NCBI GenBank assembly: GCA_009843525.1
Contig: VYDH01000015.1
Location: 1-64,000, forward strand
DNA: 64,000 nt
Source: Acidimicrobiales bacterium
GTDB lineage: Bacteria > Actinomycetota > Acidimicrobiia > Acidimicrobiales > Poriferisodalaceae
Direction of reading: 5' to 3'
Position numbers and translations under genes: made by a program
Notes under the pieces: generated by a model
What the model was told of the DNA's origin: nothing
Database searches by the model: none
Seen by the model: the letters and a program-made list of their open reading frames with translations, nothing else
In this document: positions 21,198 to 31,381 of the stretch, one piece after another
Layout of the letters: each line of letters opens with the position of its first letter
How positions within the stretch are numbered: the stretch's first letter is position 1

Positions 21198-21866
21198 ATG
21201 ACTGAATCTGGACTGAAACTGGGCCTGTCGGCCGACGAGGTGCTGCAGAGCACCCGAGCCGTGCGCAAGCGGCTCGACTTCGACCGGCCGGTGCCCGAAT
21301 CGGTGCTGCGGGAGTGCGTCGAGATCGCCGTGCAGGCGCCGACGGGCTCGAACATGCAGGGCTGGCACTTCGTGTTCGTGACCGAGCGCGACAAGATCGA
21401 GGCCATCTCGGCGCTCTACAAGCAGGGCTTCGACGCCTACCGCAATAGTCCCATGTACGCGGGCCGGGTCGGCTCCGGCCTGGGCGCCCAGCGAGAGGCC
21501 CAGCAGGCTCGGGTGACCTCCTCGGCGGAGTTCCTGTCAGAGAACATGCACCGCAGCCCGGTGCTGTTCCTGCCCTGCATCACCGGCCGCACCGACGACG
21601 CCCGCATGATGGTGGGCCAGGCCGGCTCGATCATTCCCGCGGCGTGGAGCTTCATGCTGGCCGCCCGCGAGCGCGGCCTGGGCACCTGCTGGACCACGCT
21701 GCATCTCGGCTACGAGCGCGAGGCCGCCGAGATCCTGGGCATCCCCTATGACAACGTGCGCCAGTACGCGCTGAGCCCGGTGGCTTACACCGTCGGCACC
21801 GACTTCAAGCTGGCCACCCGCACCGATCTCGACTCGGTGATGAGCTGGAACTCCTGGAGCCGCTGA
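21198..21866 (+). CDS. Nitroreductase-family FMN oxidoreductase
   Basis: 222 aa from ATG 21198. It has the family's R-A-V-R-K-R-L-D-F near the start, A-P-T-G-S-N-M-Q-G-W-H-F (FMN phosphate region), and a late L-G-T-C-W-T-T-L-H followed by L-G-I-P. It probably reduces nitro or quinone-like compounds with NAD(P)H; the substrate is unknown. One base separates its stop from the ATG of the following SDR, so the two are likely translationally coupled. Together with the next two SDR genes it looks like a small catabolic operon. Confidence 0.88.
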   Translation: MTESGLKLGLSADEVLQSTRAVRKRLDFDRPVPESVLRECVEIAVQAPTGSNMQGWHFVFVTERDKIEAISALYKQGFDAYRNSPMYAGRVGSGLGAQREAQQARVTSSAEFLSENMHRSPVLFLPCITGRTDDARMMVGQAGSIIPAAWSFMLAARERGLGTCWTTLHLGYEREAAEILGIPYDNVRQYALSPVAYTVGTDFKLATRTDLDSVMSWNSWSR

Positions 21867-21867
21867 G

Positions 21868-22650
21868 ATGGCTGGCGAGTCGAACGCAGCGCTGTTCGAC
21901 CTGTCGGGCCGGGTGGCGGTGGTCACCGGCGGGTCGCGCGGGCTGGGCCGCGAGATGGTGCTCGCGTTCGCCCGCGCCGGGGCCGATGTGGTGATCGCCT
22001 CGCGCAAGCTCGACAACTGCGAGGAACTGGCCAAAGAGGTGGCGTCCGAGACAGGCCAGCGGGCGCTGGCGGTGGAGTGCCACGTGGGCTATTGGGACCA
22101 GAACGACGCCCTGTGCGAGCGCGTCTACGACGAGTTCGGGCACTGCGAGGTGCTGGTGAACAACGCCGGCCTGTCGCCGCTGTACCCGTCGCTGTACGAG
22201 GTATCCGAGGCGCTGTTCGACAAGGTCATCGACGTGAACCTCAAGGGGCCGTTCCGGGCCTCGGCGGTGTTCGGCAAGCGCATGTACGAAGCCGGCGGCG
22301 GCTCGATCATCAACGTGAGCTCGGTGGCGGCCGTGGCGCCCTCGCCCAACGAGACGGCTTACGGGGCGGCCAAGGCGGGCATCCACGCCATCACGCAATC
22401 GTTCGCCCGCGAGTACGCGCCGCGGGTGCGGGTGAACTGCATCATGCCCGGGCCATTCCTCACCGACATCTCGAAGGCCTGGGACATGGAGGCGTTCAAC
22501 GAGCGCGCCGAGAACGAGATCGCTCTGGGCCGCGGCGGCGAAGCCGACGAGGTGGTGGGCGCAGCGCTCTACTTCGCCTCGGAGGCATCGAGCTACACCA
22601 CAGGCTCAGTGCTCAAGATCGACGGCGGCACCGCCTGGCAGACCGGCTGA
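21868..22650 (+). CDS. Short-chain dehydrogenase/reductase
   Basis: 260 aa from ATG 21868. The Rossmann motif is T-G-G-S-R-G-L-G, followed by N-N-A-G and the catalytic pair Y-G-A-A-K with an upstream Ser. The C-terminal G-G-T-A closes the SDR pattern. It uses NAD(P)(H) to oxidise or reduce an alcohol/ketone that the sequence does not identify. It follows the nitroreductase by 1 bp and precedes a second SDR by 61 bp. Confidence 0.93.
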   Translation: MAGESNAALFDLSGRVAVVTGGSRGLGREMVLAFARAGADVVIASRKLDNCEELAKEVASETGQRALAVECHVGYWDQNDALCERVYDEFGHCEVLVNNAGLSPLYPSLYEVSEALFDKVIDVNLKGPFRASAVFGKRMYEAGGGSIINVSSVAAVAPSPNETAYGAAKAGIHAITQSFAREYAPRVRVNCIMPGPFLTDISKAWDMEAFNERAENEIALGRGGEADEVVGAALYFASEASSYTTGSVLKIDGGTAWQTG

Positions 22651-22711
22651 GCGGGTCGCACGCCGAGCACAACGGGACGCGGCACAACTGGATTCAACAA
22701 GGAGACTTGCT

Positions 22712-23500
22712 GTGGGGACGACGAAGCGACTTTCGACATTGAACCGGTCGATCGAGGGCCGGGTGGCACTGATCACCGGCGCCGGCATGGGCCAGGGGCG
22801 GGCCACGGCGCACCTGTTCGCCGACGAGGGAGCGCACGTGGCGGTGACCGACCTGGGCCAGGCCGAGGTGGACGCCGTGGTGGCCGAGATCAACGACGCC
22901 GGCGGCTCGGCGGCGGGCTGGACGATGGACGTTGCCAACCGCGACCGGGTCAACCAGGTCACCGCCGAGGTGGCCGAGCGGTTCGGCGGCATCGACCACG
23001 TCATCAACAACGCCGGCATCTCGCGCTTCTCGCCGATCGACGCCGAGGACTACGAGGACAACTGGGCCATCTCGCTCGAGGTGCTGCTGACGGCGCACAC
23101 CTACACGGTGCGAGCGGCGCTGCCGTACCTGCGCCAGTCCGATGCGGCCCGCATCGTGAACATCGCCTCCACCGAGGGATGGGGCGCGACCAAGTTCGGC
23201 TCGCCCTACACCGCCGCCAAGCACGGCGTGATCGGGCTCACGAAATCGCTGGCGGTGGAGCTGGGCCGCGAGGGCATCACGGTGAACTGCATCTGCCCCG
23301 GCCCGATCCGCACCGCCATGACCGCCGACATCCCCGACGAGCACAAGACGATCTTCGCCAAGCGCCGCACCGCCCTCGGCCGCTACGCCGAGCCCGAGGA
23401 AGTGGCCCACGGCACGCTCAACTTCTGCCTGCCGGCCAGCCAGTACATGACCGGCGCAGTCCTCCCCGTAGACGGCGGCCTGCTCATCAAGAACGCGTGA
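22712..23500 (+). CDS. Short-chain dehydrogenase/reductase (second copy, different subfamily)
   Basis: 262 aa from GTG 22712, with AAGGAG at 22699-22704. The motifs are T-G-A-G-M-G-Q-G, N-N-A-G, Y-T-A-A-K and G-G-L-L near the C-terminus. The sequence differs clearly from the upstream SDR, so this is not a recent duplicate. It probably acts in the same pathway as the nitroreductase and the first SDR. It is the last gene before the surface-protein island and is convergent with it. Confidence 0.93.
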   Translation: MGTTKRLSTLNRSIEGRVALITGAGMGQGRATAHLFADEGAHVAVTDLGQAEVDAVVAEINDAGGSAAGWTMDVANRDRVNQVTAEVAERFGGIDHVINNAGISRFSPIDAEDYEDNWAISLEVLLTAHTYTVRAALPYLRQSDAARIVNIASTEGWGATKFGSPYTAAKHGVIGLTKSLAVELGREGITVNCICPGPIRTAMTADIPDEHKTIFAKRRTALGRYAEPEEVAHGTLNFCLPASQYMTGAVLPVDGGLLIKNA

Positions 23501-23551
23501 TCTTGCCGTTGGACCCGCTCGCGCAATTCGGTTGACGCGAGGCCCAACGGG

Positions 23552-26500
23552 TCAGCCCGCGTCGCCTCGCCGAATAGACACCGTGTGGCGGTCGCCGTCG
23601 TCACCCGTCACGGTGATCGTGTAGCCGCGGAGGGTCAACGACTGACCCTTGGTGAGTACCGGGGAACCGACAAGCTGATCGTCTGCCTCAGGGACCACGA
23701 TCTTGATCGGCAGTTCACCCCCTGCAAGATCGACGGTGTAGACGAGGACACCCTCTTCGATGAGGGTCGGGAACCGCACCTCGAAGCCGTTGCTCTCGGT
23801 GAACTCGGTGTAGCGGTCATAGCCGAGACGGCGCCGCGACTCCATCACGATGACCTCGTGATGATTCAGCGGGATGACGGCCAATGCGGCCTCGCCCTCG
23901 GGTTGCGCGATCGGCGCCAGTGACACCTCCGCTTCGGCATCAGTCACACAGTGCAACTGATCGTCGTCGACCCAGCCGAGCAACCACCTGTTCCACCCCA
24001 GCATCTCAGTCATCGCGAGGCCGCTGGCGTACTCGGTCGTGACTCCGCGCCCGACAGTGGATCGCTGGTGCTTCAGCCTCTCGTCCATCTCGACAGTGAA
24101 GAAATGCGAAGTCAGCCCCATGACTCCCCATTCGGTGCCGATCCTGACCTGGCCCGGTGGTGCGGGCGGCGGTATGCCGAGCCTCCAGTCGTACGGGTAG
24201 AGGTCAATGAGACCCAGAAGGTGGAGCAGTTCGTGTGCCGCGGGGAGGCTCCAAAGGCCAGGCCCTCCCAAGCCGCCTCCGAAGAATGTGTTGACCCGTG
24301 CCAGCGCAACGTCTACGCCGTCGACTTCGTGCCGTCCTCCGGCGGTGCCGCCACCAAATCGGCTGCTCGGAAACACCGTCAGCACGGCCGGGGTGGTGGA
24401 GAAGTCGAAGAACTCATTCGCGAGCTCAATCGAGTGCGCAGAAGCCCGTTGTCCCAACGCTCGACTGCCGTCAATCACGATGCCGCCGAATTGGACACTG
24501 GTTTCCTCGGCGCGCAGCCATCGATGCAAGGGCACGAACTCGACATCGAGCTTCCCGTAGCTGGAATCCTCCAAATACTGCTCGGGAAACTCCAGGCTGT
24601 ATTCAGATTCCTCGCGGGTGCTGTACGTTGCCGGCGCGTCCGGGAAGTCCATGAACAGCAACGCAACGCGCAGCGTGCCGGTTGTCGGCACGTCAGATTG
24701 GAACGGGGGTCCGGTGGCGTAGCGGTTGGTGCCCCGCCGCCAGCAATCCGCCGCCCACGCCAACGACGTGCCGCTTGCCCCAGCGACATAGACGCGGCGA
24801 TCATTGCCGTCCCGCACCGAGTACAGAAGAAGCTGGCCGTCGGGCGACCAATCCAGCGCGGACACGCGGCCGGTCACCTCAGCCACGAGCTCCTGCCGGA
24901 ACCCCTCGGTCTCGGCAACCATGACCAGTCTCTGCGATGGCCTCGTGTGGTCATAGCGGACATAGGCGATGCGCCGTCCGTCCGGCGACCACGACAATCC
25001 GCCGCGACTGTCCGCGCCTCGGAGCAGGATTCGTCTGGTTGCTCCATCAGGCGATGACAGCGTCAGAGCACTCGCGCGCACATAGGCGACCTGGGAGCCG
25101 TCGCGACTCCACGCCAATCGTGTCCCCGCAACCGCCCCTGCGTCGAATGATGTCTGGATGTCGCCATCACGATCCATCGTGACGATGGATGTCCCTGCGG
25201 TCCAGAAGGCGGTTCCTCCGCGCGAGGTTCGCACCTCCTGCTGCCGCTTGCTGACGAACGCGAATGTCGCGCCGTCGGGCGACCACACCGGCGACAGGTC
25301 TCGAACCATGCCGTCGGTCAACTGGACGGGGTCGCTGCCGTCTGCATTGGCGATCCAGATGTGCGAGACGTAGCCGACGCCTCGCTTCTCGTTTTGGACG
25401 TAGACGATCTTGCTGCCATCCGGCGACCACGCGAAGGAACCCAGAGACGCGTCGACATCAGCCTCACGGAGGAGCCTCGTCGGCCGTGAGCCGTCCTGGT
25501 TTGCTCGCCACAGTGCGTCGCGTTGGAAGTAGTTGATCTTGGCGCAATCGGGCGACCACACCGCTGTCTCGGCGCTCCGCGACTCGAGCACCTGGCGCGG
25601 TGGATCTGTGATCTTGCCGCCGCAGGTGCCGGGCGGCAGCACTGCATGAACCGGGTCTGGCGGTTCTCCGGAATCGTCGTCTGTGTCGCCTCGCAGGTAG
25701 GCATCGAGCCCTGCCTGGGACACCGCCGCTTCCCCGCCGAACACGCGCAGATCGAGCGAGGCGGCGGAGCTGCGCGCTTCGTCCAGGTAGGCGGCAGTTG
25801 CGGCCGGTATGGCCGCAGGGTTGGACAGCACCAACGGGGCGCAGAGGCGCCCCAGCAGCGGTCCGGCACCGAAGGAGTCGAACGGGACGTCTGCCCGGGC
25901 CAGACCCACTTTGCCGCCGGCGGAGCACGTCTCGTCTTTGTCGTCTGCGAAGCGCTCGGCTGCCAGATCTGCTGCTTGCACCGCCGTGTCGAAGCGCGTC
26001 TCACCCGCAAGACGGGTCACGGACAGGCCGAGCTCGCGCAGCGACGTCTCGACGGTCTCGCTCAATGCCGCTGGGCCGCCCATCAGCACGACGTGTGCGA
26101 TCTGGGCGTCGCGGAGGTACGCCGCTGTCTCGACGTGCAGCTCATCGGGCGGCGTCAGCAGTACTGGATGCCGGCCGTGCGCTCCGAGCGGGCCCGCCAC
26201 CAGCGCGTCGGCGAACACCTCGCCGCTGGCCACGAAGGCCGTGCGGCCCGACGTCGGCATCGTGCCCACGGGGTCGATCCGTCGAGCCGCCGCTGCACCG
26301 GTCGCGTAGCGATTCGCACCGCTGACGCGCTCCACGGAGATACCCAGATCGTCAAGTGCCGACACGACAGCCGAACCGACGGCGAGCGAGGTGTGATCGG
26401 TGCTCACCACGACGACTTCCGATGCGCCGACGCGCTCCAAGAACCCGGTTGCGTCATCACGGAGCTGTCCGGGCGGCGTCATCAGAAGCGGCGCATCCAT

Positions 26501-26773
26501 CGAACCCGCCAACGGCGCAGCGACAACGGCGTCCTGCCAGCTCTCGCCGGACACCATCACAACGGATTCCAGGCTGTCGCCTGCCAACGTCGCGAATGCC
26601 TCGGCCACCAGCAGCGATGTGGCGTACCGATCGGCACCGCCATAGCGAGTGACGTCGACGTCGGCGAGCGCCTCCGAGTCCGCTTCGGCCCCTGCGGTTA
26701 CGGGCAGTGTCAGCACACCGCTCACTGCAATGGCCACGGCCGCCGTCACCGTCAGAAGCCGACGCATGCGCAT
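23552..26773 (-). CDS. Secreted CWB2 - TolB-like propeller - M6-type metalloprotease
   Basis: 1073 aa from ATG 26773 (M-R-M-R-R-L-L); a GTG at 26785 is also in frame. A signal peptide is followed by three CWB2 repeats (residues about 40-370, with G-G-A-D-R-Y-A-T-S and R-V-S-G-A-N-R-Y). Six W-S-P-D-G-type blades (about 390-680) form a TolB-like propeller. The last part has the zinc motif H-E-L-L-H at 847-851, then L-G-L-I-D-L-Y and a W-G-V-M-G Met-turn, as in M6 (immune-inhibitor-A-like) peptidases. It is probably a wall-bound extracellular protease. It is one of three proteins here with this layout; the others start at 31577 and 38196. Confidence 0.85.
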   Translation of the reverse strand: MRMRRLLTVTAAVAIAVSGVLTLPVTAGAEADSEALADVDVTRYGGADRYATSLLVAEAFATLAGDSLESVVMVSGESWQDAVVAAPLAGSMDAPLLMTPPGQLRDDATGFLERVGASEVVVVSTDHTSLAVGSAVVSALDDLGISVERVSGANRYATGAAAARRIDPVGTMPTSGRTAFVASGEVFADALVAGPLGAHGRHPVLLTPPDELHVETAAYLRDAQIAHVVLMGGPAALSETVETSLRELGLSVTRLAGETRFDTAVQAADLAAERFADDKDETCSAGGKVGLARADVPFDSFGAGPLLGRLCAPLVLSNPAAIPAATAAYLDEARSSAASLDLRVFGGEAAVSQAGLDAYLRGDTDDDSGEPPDPVHAVLPPGTCGGKITDPPRQVLESRSAETAVWSPDCAKINYFQRDALWRANQDGSRPTRLLREADVDASLGSFAWSPDGSKIVYVQNEKRGVGYVSHIWIANADGSDPVQLTDGMVRDLSPVWSPDGATFAFVSKRQQEVRTSRGGTAFWTAGTSIVTMDRDGDIQTSFDAGAVAGTRLAWSRDGSQVAYVRASALTLSSPDGATRRILLRGADSRGGLSWSPDGRRIAYVRYDHTRPSQRLVMVAETEGFRQELVAEVTGRVSALDWSPDGQLLLYSVRDGNDRRVYVAGASGTSLAWAADCWRRGTNRYATGPPFQSDVPTTGTLRVALLFMDFPDAPATYSTREESEYSLEFPEQYLEDSSYGKLDVEFVPLHRWLRAEETSVQFGGIVIDGSRALGQRASAHSIELANEFFDFSTTPAVLTVFPSSRFGGGTAGGRHEVDGVDVALARVNTFFGGGLGGPGLWSLPAAHELLHLLGLIDLYPYDWRLGIPPPAPPGQVRIGTEWGVMGLTSHFFTVEMDERLKHQRSTVGRGVTTEYASGLAMTEMLGWNRWLLGWVDDDQLHCVTDAEAEVSLAPIAQPEGEAALAVIPLNHHEVIVMESRRRLGYDRYTEFTESNGFEVRFPTLIEEGVLVYTVDLAGGELPIKIVVPEADDQLVGSPVLTKGQSLTLRGYTITVTGDDGDRHTVSIRRGDAG

Positions 26774-26823
26774 GAAGCTAACCACGAGGGCGTCGTGGCC
26801 TCACGAGTTGAGCAGTGTTGGGG

Positions 26824-28458
26824 TTACTGGGTGAGGGTGATGGAGAGGGAGTCGGGCATGCCCTCGGCGTCAAGGGTGAGCGTGCCCGAGATGGTGCCTC
26901 GTTCGGCGAGCGGCAGCGACTCGGTGCCGGTGGCAGTGAAGAATCCGGTCATGGCCAGCGAGCCGTCGTCGTTTGCGGTGCCGCGGGCGGCCAGGCGCAT
27001 CTCGGCGGACACTCCGTCGTCGCCGGGGGCGAACACCAGCAGGGCGCTGAAACGGCGCTCGTCGATTGCCGGGTCGGCAGCCTCCAACGACGCCGAGCTG
27101 GGCGAGATCACCGCAACCGACTCGGTGGAGGTGACCGACTCGGAGGTCTCCCCATCGCCATCGGTGGTGGTCGTGGTGGTCGTGACCTGCAACGCCAGCG
27201 AACCGGTCACGTCGTAGCGGTCGGCGCCCGAGGGTGTGAACGTCAGCTGGGCACCCTGAACGCTGCTGCTGTCGCTCACCGTGGTCGTGGGATCGGGATT
27301 GATCACGACCTCGGACGCGACTCTCGTCTCGATGACTTCCGGCGTGGCTTCAGCCGTCGCCTCTGAGACCTGGGCGCCGTCGTCGACCGCAGGTGTGGCA
27401 ACAACAGCGGCAGCCGATGCCTCAACCACCTGCGGGGCTGCTTCGGGCTCTGGAGCGGCCGACACTGCAGCAGGCGCCGACACTGCGGAGCCCTCGGCAC
27501 CAGCAGGGTCGACCACGTCGGCAACACCGGTCACCGGCGCAGCGGCGGGCACCACGACGGGCGCATCGGGTGCCGGCACGTCGACGGCGAACGGCGTCAG
27601 CGCCTCCACGACCGAGGCGGGCAGCACACGATCAGCCGCCTTGTGCACCGGCGAATCGACCGTCGGGGCGATCACTGCGGTCGCCAGCCCGAAGCCGACG
27701 GCGGCCTTGGCCACCACCGGCACGCCGACCGTCGCGGCATTCGCCGTGGCAGCGGCGGCACGCGACGCCATCGGGGCGGTCTCGGCCAGCATCGGCATGG
27801 CCGAGTGCAGCGCAGCCCGCCCGCTGCCGGGCGAGGACTGGCTGGTGACGGCTGCGGCGGCACGCTCGCCACGACGCAGCAGCCCGATCAGCGCCACCGG
27901 CGCAGCGGCTGCCAGCTTCAGCGCGGCGCGAACGGCGTTGCGGGCCCGCGACACACGCGCCCTGGCATTCTCCTCGGACACACCGGCCTTGGCGGCGACT
28001 TCCTCGTAGCTCAGCTCCTCGACGAAGCGCAGCATGAGCGCCTCGCGGTACTGCTCGGACAGGTTGTCGACGGCGTCGGCCAGCTCGGAATCGTCGATGT
28101 CCAGACCGAGCTCGTCCTCGATGGTCGACGGCGGGTTCAGCGCCCGGTCGTTCGACGCGAACCGCTCGGTCTTCTCGCCCTCCCGGCGCTTGCGGTTCCC
28201 CTCGTCGCTGCAGACGTTGGACAGGATGCGATGCAGCCACGGACCGACCAGGTAGTTGCCGTTGAAGCGCGGCATGGCACGCAGCGCCCGCACGAGCGCC
28301 TCCTGCACAGCATCCTCGGCCGCCTCGGGGCAACCGAGCTTGCGGCGCGCGTGACCGAGCAGCTGCGGCCGGTACTCCCGCACCAGCTCGGCGAACGCAT
28401 CGTCGTCGCCGGCCTGGTACGCGAGGACCAGATCTCTGTCTTCGAGGCGCAGAGCCAT
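26824..28458 (-). CDS. ECF sigma factor with long C-terminal extension
   Basis: 544 aa from ATG 28458; starts at 28491 and 28503 are possible. Residues about 19-65 are sigma region 2 (D-D-A-F-A-E-L-V-R-E-Y) and about 133-178 are region 4 (L-S-Y-E-E-V-A-A-K-A-G-V-S-E-E-N-A-R). Beyond about residue 200 lie about 345 extra residues. They include an Ala/Val-rich hydrophobic stretch near 250-270, a Pro/Ala-rich linker and a Thr/Ser-rich beta-type C-terminus. ECF sigmas are normally about 200 aa. The tail could be a membrane-linked sensor that controls the sigma part. The gene lies inside the CWB2 island, 51 bp upstream of the M6 gene's start on the same strand. Confidence 0.85.
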   Translation of the reverse strand: MALRLEDRDLVLAYQAGDDDAFAELVREYRPQLLGHARRKLGCPEAAEDAVQEALVRALRAMPRFNGNYLVGPWLHRILSNVCSDEGNRKRREGEKTERFASNDRALNPPSTIEDELGLDIDDSELADAVDNLSEQYREALMLRFVEELSYEEVAAKAGVSEENARARVSRARNAVRAALKLAAAAPVALIGLLRRGERAAAAVTSQSSPGSGRAALHSAMPMLAETAPMASRAAAATANAATVGVPVVAKAAVGFGLATAVIAPTVDSPVHKAADRVLPASVVEALTPFAVDVPAPDAPVVVPAAAPVTGVADVVDPAGAEGSAVSAPAAVSAAPEPEAAPQVVEASAAAVVATPAVDDGAQVSEATAEATPEVIETRVASEVVINPDPTTTVSDSSSVQGAQLTFTPSGADRYDVTGSLALQVTTTTTTTDGDGETSESVTSTESVAVISPSSASLEAADPAIDERRFSALLVFAPGDDGVSAEMRLAARGTANDDGSLAMTGFFTATGTESLPLAERGTISGTLTLDAEGMPDSLSITLTQ

Positions 28459-28579
28459 AGCAGTCACGCGTGGGGTCAGCGGGAACGCCATCGCTCCCGT
28501 CAATGACGATGCTACCGCGACCCCCGAGCAGGCTTGCCGTCACATTTTCGCAGCCTCGGAAGTTGCATCCGACGCCGCG

Positions 28580-31381
28580 TCAGCCACCGGAGTTGGCTCC
28601 CCGGGCGAGGTCGCTCAGCAATCGCGAGTCACGGCTGGAGACCACGAACAGGGACCGACCGGCGCTGACACTCTCGTCGATGTCGGCAGTGCCAACGTCG
28701 TCGGGGCGATAGCTGGCTGCGAGGCCCTCGCGCAGGTCGATCCGCTTGCTGCGGACATTGACGGTCTGGGCGATGGCGTGCTCGGGATCGTGGGTGGTGA
28801 ACCGGAACACCACGTCCTTCCCCGGCACCGGTGCCGCCACCTCGACCTGGTCGGCCGGGATGCCGGCCACCGACTGGCCGTAGTCGTCTATGAGCCCGCC
28901 CAGGACATCGTCGATCAGCTCTCCCACGGCCCCAGCGCCGGCCCCGACGACCGTGGTGCCATCGGTCCGGAATGCCTCGACGTAGTCGTTGAACGAGACC
29001 AAGAAACTGATCGAGCTGATGCCGCCGGTGAATTCGGCAGTGCCCGTCAGGCCTTCCTCGCCGAGATCCACGACCTTTTCGTCGCCCTCGCAAGGTTCCG
29101 TGAGCTCGGCCACGAAGTGCCGCGAGAAATCCCGGTTGCTGTTCAACACCTGCACCAGCTCGCCGTAGGTCTGTTGGCGTTCGTGGCCAGCGGGTGCGTT
29201 GACGTGCCTGATGCTGATGAGGTTCCGGGTGGCGTCGACCCAGACCTGCGTATCGGGCGGGTCATCGCCCTCGACGGCTCCAGGCGTGACCACGGCGGTG
29301 TCGGCGCGGGTGCTGTGAATCTCCCAGGCATTGCCTGCCGCACCCGCCGCTGAGCCGGACCACTTGGCTACTACATTCAGCGAGCCGCCCAATGACGCCT
29401 GCGCTCGCTTGCTGATGGTGGCGATTTCCGCCGGGCGTATCGTCTGCACACTGTCGTCGACGCCGGGATTCGGCGGGCCGACCCTCACTGCAGCCACGCC
29501 GAGCCGTACCTGGGGCTCCACGACAATGGCGCGTCGGCTGCCGCTGCGCCGCTCGCTCGCGTTCACTGCCAAACCATTGCGAACGATGACCAGGTCGTCG
29601 GCAGCCAATGCATACGTGCCGCCGCCGGCCTGAAGATCGAATGAGTACAGCGCAGTGCCGAGGAACCGATCCAGGCGCACCCGCGCCGGCTGTCCCACGG
29701 TCACCGCGGTGTCGTCCTCGGCCAGCACGCGAATACGGCCTGCGTTGACGGTGATGCCGCCATCGGAGCCTGCCTCCGGGTTCCGGTATTCGCTGGCCTT
29801 TATCGAGATCCAGACCTTGGTGGCTCCCGGCAAGGCAATGACCTCGACCGATGGTCCCCGAAACGACGGGCGGGGCTCAGGGATCGTGCGTGATGCGCCA
29901 CGGATCACCCGCCGATCCGCGTTGGTGCTTGGCCAGTCCTCGGCCGGCAACAGTTCGATCGTGTCGCCGACCTCGAGTTCGTGTCGCAGCATGACGTCCA
30001 GCGACGAGAACGTCTCGCACGGATCGGCCGTGCGGCTGCTGACCACGGGCTGCCCGGCGATCCAGGCCGGCACGTCGTTCACGTACAGCAGGTCGCGCAG
30101 CTTCGCGGCGAAGCCGTCGCCGTCCACCTCGAGGCTCTCGCTGTAGCTGATGCGCAGCGTGCTCTCGCCCGCATTCGCCGTGATCCGGGCGGTGAGCGGC
30201 CGGGCCGATGCGGCCGCACGCACGGCAGCGCTCATGGTTGTCTCGTCGATCACGCTGCGCCCGCCGATCGCCACCACCAGCACATGGTTCTTGCGGCCGT
30301 CGATCTCCCTCGGCGTGCGAGCCAGGAAGCTGCTCACCGCTCGCGGCAGGGGGTCGGCTGCCAGCAGCAGCGGGATGGGTCCGGAACCGCCCATGCCGGC
30401 GCCCAGGACAGGCCCGGCCGCGATCGCATCGGCAACCGACCCGCGGCCCGCCAGCGCCACGATGCTCGCCGTGGGCTCCAGCTCGTGCCGGCAGGTGACG
30501 GTCATCAGCTGCGCCATGGCCGTTTCGACCGATGCCGTGCGCGTGGCCGCAACCCGCTCGACCTCGTCCACCCCTGCCTCGAGCAGCTCCGACACCACCG
30601 CGTCCGAGATCGCCTCCGTGCCGCCCACGATCACCACTCGCTCAGTGCGCCGGTCCCGCAAGTACTTTGCGGCCGCCTCGGGCAGCTCGTTCTGGCGAGA
30701 CAGCAAAATCGGCAGCTCGCGGGCAGAGGCCAGCGGCCCGATGGCCATCACGTCAGCGAGGTGATCGTTGGCGCCGTTCACGAGCACGGCGGCGACGTCG
30801 TCGGTGGCGCACCACGTCGAGCCGCTGTCGAAATCGGCAGCCACTGCGGCAGCAGTCGCGAATCGATCGGCGCCGGCGATGCGCCGCACCTCTGGTTCGG
30901 TCTCGAGCGCCGTGAGCTCACGGAGCACCCGTCTCGACACCGAGCTCGCGCCGCCCACCACGATCACCGTGGAAACCCCGTGGTGATCGATGAAGTCGGC
31001 AACGCCCTCGGGAAGGTCGTCGGGACGCGTCAGCAGCACGGGCGCCGCGAGGTGCCCGGCGAGGCCTGCCGTGACCACGCCATCAGCCAGCGCTTCCCCC
31101 GATGCCAAGATCACCGTCGAGACCGACCCGAGACCGCCGCGTTCGTGGACAAAGCGCTCGGCGAGGCGCAGCGCTGTCTCGTAGCGGTCACGGCCGGAGA
31201 AGGGCCGCACGCCGCCGGTCTCGACTGTCGAAATCCGATCGGCAGGGTCAACCAGCAGCTCTGCAGCGGTGTTGGCCGCCTGGGCGGGACCCACATGGAC
31301 CACCGCCAGCGCAGTCAAGCCGAGCACGCACGCGGCCACCGCCGATGCGAAGCGCTTCAACCTCCGCGTGCATAGCTCCAT
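28580..31381 (-). CDS. Secreted CWB2 surface protein with long beta-rich body
   Basis: 933 aa from ATG 31381. A signal peptide ending A-Q-A-A-N is followed by CWB2 repeats (F-S-G-R-D-R-Y-E-T-A, R-I-A-G-A-D-R-F-A-T, later R-V-A-A-T-R) to about residue 390. The body then contains a Y-V-N-D-V-P-A-W segment matching the I-N-G-V-P-A/V-D segment of the genes starting at 49450, 52643 and 58874. It is a diverged member of that five-gene group and lacks their common C-terminal N-Y-G-S-K motif. It probably sits in the cell wall. It is divergent from the gene at 31577 across an AT-rich gap. Confidence 0.8.
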   Translation of the reverse strand: MELCTRRLKRFASAVAACVLGLTALAVVHVGPAQAANTAAELLVDPADRISTVETGGVRPFSGRDRYETALRLAERFVHERGGLGSVSTVILASGEALADGVVTAGLAGHLAAPVLLTRPDDLPEGVADFIDHHGVSTVIVVGGASSVSRRVLRELTALETEPEVRRIAGADRFATAAAVAADFDSGSTWCATDDVAAVLVNGANDHLADVMAIGPLASARELPILLSRQNELPEAAAKYLRDRRTERVVIVGGTEAISDAVVSELLEAGVDEVERVAATRTASVETAMAQLMTVTCRHELEPTASIVALAGRGSVADAIAAGPVLGAGMGGSGPIPLLLAADPLPRAVSSFLARTPREIDGRKNHVLVVAIGGRSVIDETTMSAAVRAAASARPLTARITANAGESTLRISYSESLEVDGDGFAAKLRDLLYVNDVPAWIAGQPVVSSRTADPCETFSSLDVMLRHELEVGDTIELLPAEDWPSTNADRRVIRGASRTIPEPRPSFRGPSVEVIALPGATKVWISIKASEYRNPEAGSDGGITVNAGRIRVLAEDDTAVTVGQPARVRLDRFLGTALYSFDLQAGGGTYALAADDLVIVRNGLAVNASERRSGSRRAIVVEPQVRLGVAAVRVGPPNPGVDDSVQTIRPAEIATISKRAQASLGGSLNVVAKWSGSAAGAAGNAWEIHSTRADTAVVTPGAVEGDDPPDTQVWVDATRNLISIRHVNAPAGHERQQTYGELVQVLNSNRDFSRHFVAELTEPCEGDEKVVDLGEEGLTGTAEFTGGISSISFLVSFNDYVEAFRTDGTTVVGAGAGAVGELIDDVLGGLIDDYGQSVAGIPADQVEVAAPVPGKDVVFRFTTHDPEHAIAQTVNVRSKRIDLREGLAASYRPDDVGTADIDESVSAGRSLFVVSSRDSRLLSDLARGANSGG

